This document shows, in pieces, positions 34,130 through 40,031 of a DNA stretch of 40,031 nucleotides. The notes under the pieces were generated by a model. That model saw only the letters and a program-made list of their open reading frames with translations, was not told the origin of the DNA and did not search any database. Made by a program: the position numbers and the translations under genes. Numbering within the stretch: the stretch's first letter is position 1; each line of letters opens with the position of its first letter. Source of the stretch: an uncultured Gemmatimonadota bacterium (lineage in GTDB: Bacteria > Gemmatimonadota > Gemmatimonadetes > Gemmatimonadales > Gemmatimonadaceae); assembly GCA_902825965.1 (NCBI GenBank), contig CADEDA010000020.1:1-40031 (forward strand), in the 5' to 3' direction.

Positions 34130-34144
34130 GGGCACGGCAGTTGC
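34130..34144 (+). promoter_or_regulatory. Strong sigma-54 promoter upstream of fliI
   Basis: GGCACGGCAGTTGC (34131-34144) matches the sigma-54 core GGCACG-N4-TTGC without mismatch. It lies in the 181-bp gap between fliH and fliI and predicts a start about 28 nt before the ATG. No hairpin terminator is seen in the gap, so fliI may also be read from upstream. Confidence 0.75.
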
Positions 34145-34182
34145 CTTTCACCACTGCGGACTCCCTTACCCGCTCGCCCACT

Positions 34183-35607
34183 ATGGTCTCTGCCAACCTG
34201 CTCGCGCTTCAGGACCGCCTCGTCGAGGTGCCGCGTCTGCGTCCGCTCGGACGTGTCACGCGCATCGTCGGGCTGGTGATGGAAGCGACGGGCCTGGAGC
34301 TCGGACTCGGCGCCCTCTGCCGCGTGACCAGCCTCTCGGACGATCACTCCGTGCTGGCCGAGGTGGTGGGATTCCACGAGCGCGGCGCGCTGCTCATGCC
34401 GCTTGGCGACATCGAAGGCATGCACCCGGGTGCCAGTGTCGCGGACCTGGGCCGCAACCTCGGCGTGCGCGTGGGCCAGGCCCTGCTCGGCCGCGTGGTG
34501 AACGCGCTCGGCACGCCGATCGACGGTCTGGGGAAGATCGACTTCGAAGGACGCGTCCCGCTCTCCAACGACCCGCCCAACCCGCTCCAGCGCGAGCGCA
34601 TCGACACGCCGTTCGTCACCGGCGTGCGCGCCATCGACGGCCTGCTCACCATCGGCCGCGGCCAGCGCGTGGGCATCTTCGCCGGCTCCGGCGTGGGCAA
34701 GTCGGTGCTGCTGGGCATGATCGCCCGCAAGGCCGAGAGCGACGTGAACGTGATCGCGCTGCTCGGCGAACGCGGCCGTGAGGTGCGCGAGTTCGTCGAG
34801 AACGCGCTGGGGCCCGAAGGCCTCGCGCGCTCGGTGATCATCGTGGCCACTGGCGACGAGTCCGCGCTGCTGCGGGCGCGCGGGGCCCTCGTCGCGACCG
34901 CGATCGCCGAGTGGTTCCGCGACCAAGGCAAGCAGGTCCTGTTGATGGTGGACTCCGTGACGCGTGTGGCCATGGCCTGGCGCGAGATCGGGCTCGCGGT
35001 GGGTGAGCCGCCCACCACCAAGGGGTATCCGCCCTCCGTGTTCGCCTACCTGCCGCGCCTGCTCGAACGCGCCGGCAACGGCAGCGTGGGCGGGATCACG
35101 GGGCTCTACACCGTACTCGTCGATGGCGACGACTTCACCGAACCGGTGGCCGACGCGAGCCGCTCGATCCTCGACGGGCACATCGTGCTCACGCGGCGGC
35201 TCGCGAGCTCGGGGCACTACCCGGCGATCGACATCCTCGACTCCAAGAGCCGCGTGCGCGATCACGTGATCACGCGCGCGCAGCGCGACAACGCCGGCAT
35301 GGTGCAACGCCTCGAGGCCGCGTACCGCGAGAAGGAGGACCTGATCCTCGTCGGCGCGTACCAGCGTGGCTCCAACGCCGTGGTCGATGCCGCGCTCGAG
35401 CTGCGGGGACCGATGCTGGACCTCCTGCAGCAGCCGCCGGAGGACTACACGCCGATGGACCGCACCGTGCAGCAGCTCAACGACATCGGCCAGCGCGCGA
35501 GCGCGGCCATCCCGCGCCCCGGTGCCGCACCGCGCGCCGCGGCGACCCACCTGCCGCCGGTGCCCCCGGTGTCCGCCCCGACCTCCGTGCCGAGGATGCC
35601 TGCGTGA
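34183..35607 (+). CDS. fliI: Flagellum-specific ATPase FliI
   Basis: A protein of 474 residues of the F1-beta/type III ATPase family. The P-loop is GSGVGKS (about 168-174), then LLGERGREVREF, Walker B LLMVDSVTRVAMAWREI, the FliI/YscN signature GEPPTTKGYPPSVFAYLPRL, and YTVLVDGDDF. It powers unfolding and chaperone release at the export gate. ATG 34183 is chosen because MVSANLL begins the family-like N-terminus and sits just after the sigma-54 promoter; an earlier TTG at 34141 lies inside that promoter. An Ala/Pro-rich tail of about 40 residues is additional. Confidence 0.97.
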   Translation: MVSANLLALQDRLVEVPRLRPLGRVTRIVGLVMEATGLELGLGALCRVTSLSDDHSVLAEVVGFHERGALLMPLGDIEGMHPGASVADLGRNLGVRVGQALLGRVVNALGTPIDGLGKIDFEGRVPLSNDPPNPLQRERIDTPFVTGVRAIDGLLTIGRGQRVGIFAGSGVGKSVLLGMIARKAESDVNVIALLGERGREVREFVENALGPEGLARSVIIVATGDESALLRARGALVATAIAEWFRDQGKQVLLMVDSVTRVAMAWREIGLAVGEPPTTKGYPPSVFAYLPRLLERAGNGSVGGITGLYTVLVDGDDFTEPVADASRSILDGHIVLTRRLASSGHYPAIDILDSKSRVRDHVITRAQRDNAGMVQRLEAAYREKEDLILVGAYQRGSNAVVDAALELRGPMLDLLQQPPEDYTPMDRTVQQLNDIGQRASAAIPRPGAAPRAAATHLPPVPPVSAPTSVPRMPA

Positions 35608-36086
35608 CCGCGCCATCGAACCGCTTCTCCTTCGGATTGCAGCGCGTGCTCGACCTGCGCGAGCAGCGCGAGCAGGCCGTGGCGATCCGCCTCGGCGCCG
35701 CCAACGAGGCCGCCACCGAAGCCCGCGCCGCGATGGATGCACTCGCCGCGGTGCGCAACGCCAACGGTGCCGACCTGGCCCGCGCGCACTCGCGCGCCCA
35801 ATCGGTCGGCCAGCTGCACCAGGCCGAGCGCGTGCTGCAGTCGCTCGACGTGCACCTGGACGTGGCGTCGGCCTCCGTCGCGGCCACGGAAGCCGCGGTC
35901 GAAGAGGCGCGCAACGCCCTGAACCTGGCCATGCAACAGCGCCGCATCATCTCCAAGCTCCGTGAACGCCGCGAGGAGGAATGGCGCCAGGCCAACACGC
36001 GCTCCGAGCGCTCCGCGATGGACGCGCTCGCGATCCAGCGGCACAGCCGCAATAGCAATCCCCACGGCATGGACGGTGTCGAATGA
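35604..36086 (+). CDS. fliJ: Flagellar export stalk protein FliJ
   Basis: A protein of 160 residues, almost entirely coiled coil: FGLQRVLDLREQREQAVAIRLGAA at the start and LNLAMQQRRIISKLRERREEEW toward the end, as in FliJ. It acts as a central shaft of the FliI ring and interacts with FlhA. The GTG start overlaps the fliI stop as GTGA, and the stop overlaps the next ATG as ATGA. Confidence 0.92.
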   Translation: MTAPSNRFSFGLQRVLDLREQREQAVAIRLGAANEAATEARAAMDALAAVRNANGADLARAHSRAQSVGQLHQAERVLQSLDVHLDVASASVAATEAAVEEARNALNLAMQQRRIISKLRERREEEWRQANTRSERSAMDALAIQRHSRNSNPHGMDGVE

Positions 36087-36718
36087 AGGCCCTGATGCTC
36101 CCGATCATCGCGTTCCTCGTGTCGTTCGCCATCGGCGGCGGTGCGGGCGCGGTGTTGATGAAGCCCGCCGCAGTGGCGGACTCCACGCATGCGGACTCCA
36201 CCCACGCGGACTCCACGCACGGCGATTCGGCCAAGGCCGGGCATGCGCCGGCGGCCGGCGCCGCCACCGAGGTCGCGCACGGCGCCGAGTCGGCACCGGA
36301 CAGCGCACGCATCGCCGACGACCCGCATGTCGCCGACCCCGGCCATGCACCGGCGCCGAGTGAGCAGCCGGGCCCCGGCGGCCCGCCGGGCACGACGACG
36401 ATCAACCGCCTCGTGCAAGCCCAGGCCGGCGCGACGGTGCAACTGCGCCGCGACGGACGCATCGGCCCCGAGGGTGGCGCCGCGGCCAAGCCGGACTCCA
36501 TGCCCGACTACGCACGTCTCGCGCGCCTGCTCTCCAAGATGGGCCCGCGCGAAGCCGCCAAGACGATCGAACAACTCGAGGGCACCGAAGCCGCGCGCGC
36601 CCTCGCCGCGATGAGTGACAAGCAGGCCGCGCTGGTGTTGCAGCAGCTCTCGCCGGAGAAGGCCGCGCGCCTGCTCCAGGCCACGCTCGCCCTCATTCCC
36701 AAGGCGCCCGTCCCGTGA
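36083..36718 (+). CDS. MotE-like protein (MgtE-N/FliG-like helical domain)
   Basis: A protein of 211 residues. An N-terminal membrane anchor (MLPIIAFLVSFAIGGGAGAVLM, about 5-26) is followed by a long low-complexity linker. The linker includes three 15-bp repeats at 36176-36220 encoding ADSTH units, and is rich in His, Asp, Ala and Pro. The C-terminal helical domain (about 145-205) has LARLLSKMGPREAAKTIEQL and LAAMSDKQAALVLQQLSPEKAARLL, the MgtE-N-like pattern of MotE. MotE acts in some bacteria as a chaperone for motor proteins such as MotC. No motC is in view. It is translationally coupled to fliJ and fliK by ATGA-type overlaps. Confidence 0.8.
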   Translation: MKALMLPIIAFLVSFAIGGGAGAVLMKPAAVADSTHADSTHADSTHGDSAKAGHAPAAGAATEVAHGAESAPDSARIADDPHVADPGHAPAPSEQPGPGGPPGTTTINRLVQAQAGATVQLRRDGRIGPEGGAAAKPDSMPDYARLARLLSKMGPREAAKTIEQLEGTEAARALAAMSDKQAALVLQQLSPEKAARLLQATLALIPKAPVP

Positions 36719-38646
36719 ACGTCCTTTCCGTGCTGCCCACCGCTGCACCCGTTGGTGCACCCGTTGGTGCACCCCTCGGCGCCGAGGCGACGCCCCGTGA
36801 GGTCGCCGCGAAGGTCGACCGCGCCGCGGCCGATGAGTTCGCCAGCGTGCTCAACGCAGCGCTGCAGCCCAGTCCACCCACTCCGCTCCCCACGTCCGTC
36901 AAGAAGGTCGCGATCGAGGATCTCGTCGACGCGAACTGCTGCGGCGTGGCGGCGCGTGAGGGTGTGAGCGAGGGCGAGGCGACGAGCGCCCTGCCATTCG
37001 ATCACGTGCTGACCGACGAGCCCATGCCGGTGCTGTTCCCGGCCGAGGGTGCGCGTCACGAGCGCGTGGCCAACCCCCAGTTGATCCCAGACGCGTCAGC
37101 GACGGACCGCGCGGCGGCGACCGCCGCCGGCTCAAGCGAGTCCGACGACGCGACCGCAGCCGAGAGCGCCACCTCCGGCAGCGCGCGCGTAGGTGCACGC
37201 ATGGGTGCGCGCCGCGCGGCCCGCGTGAACGCCGCCGCAGCCAAGGCGCTCTCCTCCACCATGACCATGGACGCCGCCTTCGCCGGCAAGCTCGCGACGG
37301 TGATCGCCGGTATGCGCGAGGCGGGCCACGAGGTCGAGGTGCTCGAGACCGTGCGCAGCGACGCGCGCCAGCGCGCCCTGTACGCGCAGGGACGCACCAC
37401 ACCGGGCAACGTGGTCACCTGGACCCTCGACTCGCAGCACATGCGCGGACAGGCCGCCGACCTCAAGGTGGATGGCGCCTGGTCCGGGCCGGGATATGAT
37501 GTCCTGCAGCGTCTGGCGAAGGAGGCCGGACTCCACACGTTGGGTGCCAAGGATCCGGGGCACGTCGAACTTCCCCGGACGACAGCGGACGCAAGGGATG
37601 GCGCCGCTGCTCGTCACGGATTGACCGTGATGCGCGGCTCCGGCGTGGCGCAGGTGGCGCGGGTCGCCGAGGTGGCACAGGTCGCGCGCGTGGCGACGCC
37701 GGGTGCCTTCGTGCGCTCCCGCGCGAGCGACACCAGCGGCACACCCGTTCCCAGCTCCGCACTCTCCGCGTCGGCCGCCTGGGCCGCGCGCACCACCCCG
37801 AAGGACGGCAGCACCGTCGCCATGGCGCAGCTCACGGCGCGCCCGTCGGCGGCACGTGGCGACGCGACCGTGCCGGCGGACGAGCAGGCGTCACTGCCCT
37901 TCATCGCCGGTACTTCGGCGGCCGATGCCGCCGCCCCCGCGGACGGCCTGCGCGTCGCCTCGCGCGAGTCGTCGCGCGAGATGACCCGCGACACGGCACG
38001 GGACGGCGGAGAGGCGACACGCGACGCCGACCGCGAGTCGGCCGAGGCGGCGCGCACGCTGCGATCGCCGTCGTCGCTCGTGGTGGACCGCGAGTTGATG
38101 ACCACACTCGGCGATCACACGCGTCCGATCGGGCGCAACGTGTTCGGCGGCAGCAGCACGACGCCGGTGAGCGCCTCGCACGCGGCCGAACGCGCCGCCG
38201 AACTGATCGCCGCCCGCGACGCGGCACCGGCGCCCACGGTCGGCGAGCTGCGGTTGAGCTTCGACCCTTCACGCGACGGCTTGGATGAGGTGCGCCTCGC
38301 CGTCTCCGGCCGCGACCTCGACGCCACGCTGCGCACCAGCGACGCCGGGGTGGCCTACGGCCTGCAGAGCGAGATCGCCTCGCTCACGCGCTCGCTCGAG
38401 CGGCAGGGCTTCGACTCGGCGCGCGTCGCCGTGGCGCTCGACCAATCGCAGCAGCAACGCGCCGCGGCGCTCGACACCGTGGCGCAGTCGGAGGCCACCG
38501 CTGCCGACCGTGCGCTCCGCGGCGACAGTGACGCCGCCCGCGAAGGCCGCGAGCAGCAGACCGCGCGGCGCGAGCAGCAGCACGACCAACACCGTGACCA
38601 ACAGCGCGCCCGCGTCCTGGGCTCGCGCTTCCCCCGCAGCTTCTGA
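36715..38646 (+). CDS. fliK: FliK-like hook-length protein with an inserted M15-type peptidoglycan peptidase domain
   Basis: A protein of 643 residues in one unbroken frame. The N-terminus starts with a 12-bp repeat (GAPV units) and is disordered. Residues about 185-290 form an M15/VanY-like peptidase domain: RSDARQRALYAQGR, then SQHMRGQAAD with zinc ligands His242 and Asp249 in the SxHxxGxAxD pattern, then DPGHVEL with His283 as the third ligand and Asp280 in the usual acid/base position. A long Ala/Thr/Arg linker follows, including a duplicated VAQVARVAE segment and an SRE/TRD-rich stretch. The C-terminal region (about 505-570) is FliK-like: ELRLSFDPSRDGLDEVRLAVSG and ERQGFDSARVAVAL, then a Gln/Arg tail. 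FliK sets hook length and is exported. The fusion is unusual. The fliJ-motE-fliK-flgD-flgE order supports FliK. Confidence 0.87.
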   Translation: MNVLSVLPTAAPVGAPVGAPLGAEATPREVAAKVDRAAADEFASVLNAALQPSPPTPLPTSVKKVAIEDLVDANCCGVAAREGVSEGEATSALPFDHVLTDEPMPVLFPAEGARHERVANPQLIPDASATDRAAATAAGSSESDDATAAESATSGSARVGARMGARRAARVNAAAAKALSSTMTMDAAFAGKLATVIAGMREAGHEVEVLETVRSDARQRALYAQGRTTPGNVVTWTLDSQHMRGQAADLKVDGAWSGPGYDVLQRLAKEAGLHTLGAKDPGHVELPRTTADARDGAAARHGLTVMRGSGVAQVARVAEVAQVARVATPGAFVRSRASDTSGTPVPSSALSASAAWAARTTPKDGSTVAMAQLTARPSAARGDATVPADEQASLPFIAGTSAADAAAPADGLRVASRESSREMTRDTARDGGEATRDADRESAEAARTLRSPSSLVVDRELMTTLGDHTRPIGRNVFGGSSTTPVSASHAAERAAELIAARDAAPAPTVGELRLSFDPSRDGLDEVRLAVSGRDLDATLRTSDAGVAYGLQSEIASLTRSLERQGFDSARVAVALDQSQQQRAAALDTVAQSEATAADRALRGDSDAAREGREQQTARREQQHDQHRDQQRARVLGSRFPRSF

Positions 38647-38664
38647 CCCTCACCGGACCCATCC

Positions 38665-38937
38665 ATGATCACCTTCCCGACCGCCGGCGTCTCTCCCTTC
38701 ACCGGCCCCACCGCCAACGCGGCGGATGATCCGGCCGAGACGCGCACCAACGCGCAGCAGACCAAGGACATGTTCCTCAAGCTGCTGGTCGCGCAGATGA
38801 AGAACCAGGACCCCACCAACCCGGCCTCGCCGGACCAGCTCGCCGCCCAGCTCGCGCAGTTCTCCAGCCTCGAGCAGTTGGTGAGCATCAACGAGAAGCT
38901 CGACAACATCGGCATGCTGCCGCTCCCGACTGAATGA
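38665..38937 (+). CDS. flgD: Hook cap protein FlgD, N-terminal form only
   Basis: A protein of 90 residues. The conserved FlgD N-terminal core is clear: TKDMFLKLLVAQMKNQDPTNPASPDQLAAQLAQFSSLEQL, then INEKLDNIGML. It lacks the C-terminal beta (Ig-like and Tudor-like) domains that bring most FlgD proteins to about 220 residues. The stop is followed within 42 bp by flgE, with no leftover coding sequence. FlgD caps the growing hook so FlgE can assemble. Confidence 0.9.
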   Translation: MITFPTAGVSPFTGPTANAADDPAETRTNAQQTKDMFLKLLVAQMKNQDPTNPASPDQLAAQLAQFSSLEQLVSINEKLDNIGMLPLPTE

Positions 38938-38979
38938 CCGCCTCCCGCTCCCTTCTCCCATCTCCCCTCTGAGGTTGCA

Positions 38980-40031
38980 ATGCTCCGCTCACTGTTCTCC
39001 GGCGTCACTGGCCTGCGCAATCACCAGCTCCGCCTCGACGTCATCGGCAACAACGTGGCCAACGTGAACACCACGGCCTTCAAGTCCGGCCGCGTCGCGT
39101 TCAAGGAAGGCTTCGCCCAGCTCGTCTCCGGCGCCACGCGCCCGCCCGGCGACCAGGGTGGCGTGAACCCGGTGCAGGTCGGCCTCGGCTCGCAGGTCGC
39201 GTCGGTCGACACGCTGTTCTCGCAGGGCAACGTCGAGACCACCGGCCTCGGCACCGACATGGCGATCCAGGGCGACTCGTTCTTCGTCGTCGCCAAGGGC
39301 AACCAGTTCTTCTACACGCGCGCCGGCAACTTCCAGCTCGACGCCGACGGTCGCCTCGTGTCGCCGTCCAACGGCTTCGTGGTGCAGGGCCGCGTGGCGA
39401 TCAACGGGGTCTTTCAGGACGGCATCCGCGACATCACGCTGCCGTTCGGCCAGAAGACCGCCGCCCTCGCGACCACCAACGTCACGCTCGCCGGCAACAT
39501 CGATGCGGCGGCGCAGGTGTTCGACCAGGGCCCGGCCGCCACGCTCGACCCGCTCGATCCCGACCAGCGCGCGGTGACGGGCAATGAGCGCTCCTACAAG
39601 GACGTCTCCATCACCGTGTTCGACTCGCTCGGCGAGGAGCACGAGCTCAAGATCGTGCTCTACAAGACCGGTCCGAGCGAGTGGAGCTGGCAGATCGATC
39701 CGCAGGGCATGGACATCGACGCGACGTTCGGCACCAACGGCATCCAGATCGACCAGGGCACCAACCCGTTCGTGTTCCTGGATGACGGCACCATGGACAT
39801 CAACCCGGCCACGTTCGAGCCGCCGCGCATCACGTTCCGCCCGAACTCCGGCGCCACGGACGTGACCATCACGATCGACCCGCGGGGCAACGGCGTGAAC
39901 GGCCTGACGCAGTTCGCCGGCACGCACAACTCCGTGCTGCGCGACCAGAACGGCTACACGTCGGGCACGCTGCAGAACTTCTCGATCGACCGCACCGGCA
40001 CCATCGTGGGCGCCTTCACCAACGGCACCAC
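38980..40031 (+). CDS. flgE: Flagellar hook protein FlgE (3' end beyond the window)
   Basis: About 350 residues are visible before the right edge. The N-terminus is MLRSLFSGVTGLRNHQLRLDVIGNNVANVNTTAFKSGRVAFKE, the rod/hook motif (GNNVANVNTTAFK) that sets FlgE apart from FliC-type proteins. GDSFFVVAKGNQFFYTRAGNFQLDADGRLVSPSNGFVVQG and SYKDVSITVFDSLGEEHELKI are typical FlgE segments. It polymerises into the hook. The ATG has GAGG 5 nt upstream. The frame is open to the edge. Confidence 0.97.
   Translation, partial: MLRSLFSGVTGLRNHQLRLDVIGNNVANVNTTAFKSGRVAFKEGFAQLVSGATRPPGDQGGVNPVQVGLGSQVASVDTLFSQGNVETTGLGTDMAIQGDSFFVVAKGNQFFYTRAGNFQLDADGRLVSPSNGFVVQGRVAINGVFQDGIRDITLPFGQKTAALATTNVTLAGNIDAAAQVFDQGPAATLDPLDPDQRAVTGNERSYKDVSITVFDSLGEEHELKIVLYKTGPSEWSWQIDPQGMDIDATFGTNGIQIDQGTNPFVFLDDGTMDINPATFEPPRITFRPNSGATDVTITIDPRGNGVNGLTQFAGTHNSVLRDQNGYTSGTLQNFSIDRTGTIVGAFTNGT

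Noticed and set aside
1-40031. tRNA, rRNA, CRISPR, insertion sequences, phage genes
   Set aside because: I saw no direct-repeat/spacer arrays, transposase or integrase motifs, or tRNA-like cloverleaf sequences in the gaps; the region looks like core chromosome.

Overview
The window is a very GC-rich bacterial segment, almost fully coding, that carries a large motility and chemotaxis locus. Divergent flagellar proteins, a PrcB-family protein, a Tat-signal start at the left edge and weak Shine-Dalgarno use make a Gemmatimonadota-like Gram-negative plausible. That assignment is inference from sequence style, not from a marker gene.

Layout. 1-3973 (minus): start of a Tat-exported protein, a PstS-like periplasmic protein, an outer-membrane porin and a membrane chemoreceptor. 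3996-11745: a two-component/c-di-GMP block with a BvgS/RocS-like hybrid kinase directly followed on the chromosome by a RocR-like REC-EAL phosphodiesterase (both minus), then a divergent PAS-PAS-PAS kinase-receiver (plus) that may have a leaderless mRNA. 11768-18901 (minus): a compact flgM-cheY-cheZ-cheA-cheW-cheR-cheD-cheB-prcB-like run. 18960-25492 (minus): late flagellar genes fliT/flgN-like, fliS, fliD, fliC, fliW and flgL. 25680-28807 (plus): an NtrC-type flagellar regulator and a soluble globin-coupled (HemAT-like) chemoreceptor. 28975 to the right edge (plus): basal body, export and hook genes flgB, flgC, an unknown small gene, fliE, fliF, fliG, fliH, fliI, fliJ, a motE-like gene, fliK, flgD and flgE (cut by the edge).

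Regulation read from the sequence. Eight sites share one layout: a TCAAG/TTAAG-like box, exactly 14 nt, then a GCCGATAC-like box usually followed by TG. They lie before the chemoreceptors, the REC-EAL gene, flgM, cheW, fliS, fliC and flgL, and I read them as FliA/sigma-28 promoters. Two GG-N10-GC sites, before flgB and fliI, look like sigma-54 promoters and fit the GAFTGA-containing NtrC-type activator. The fliC leader has a hairpin with ACGGAC in its loop and a GGA-containing Shine-Dalgarno, as expected for CsrA control, and fliW lies just upstream.

Most unusual: the FliK-like hook-length protein contains an apparently complete M15-type (L-Ala-D-Glu / VanY-like) peptidoglycan peptidase domain. 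Also notable are three different degenerate 7-bp tandem repeats at gene junctions, a FlgB without the usual N-terminal rod motif, a FlgD reduced to its N-terminal part, and an extended CheA. flgK, fliA, csrA, motA/B, fliM/N, fliP/Q/R and flhA/B are not in the window.
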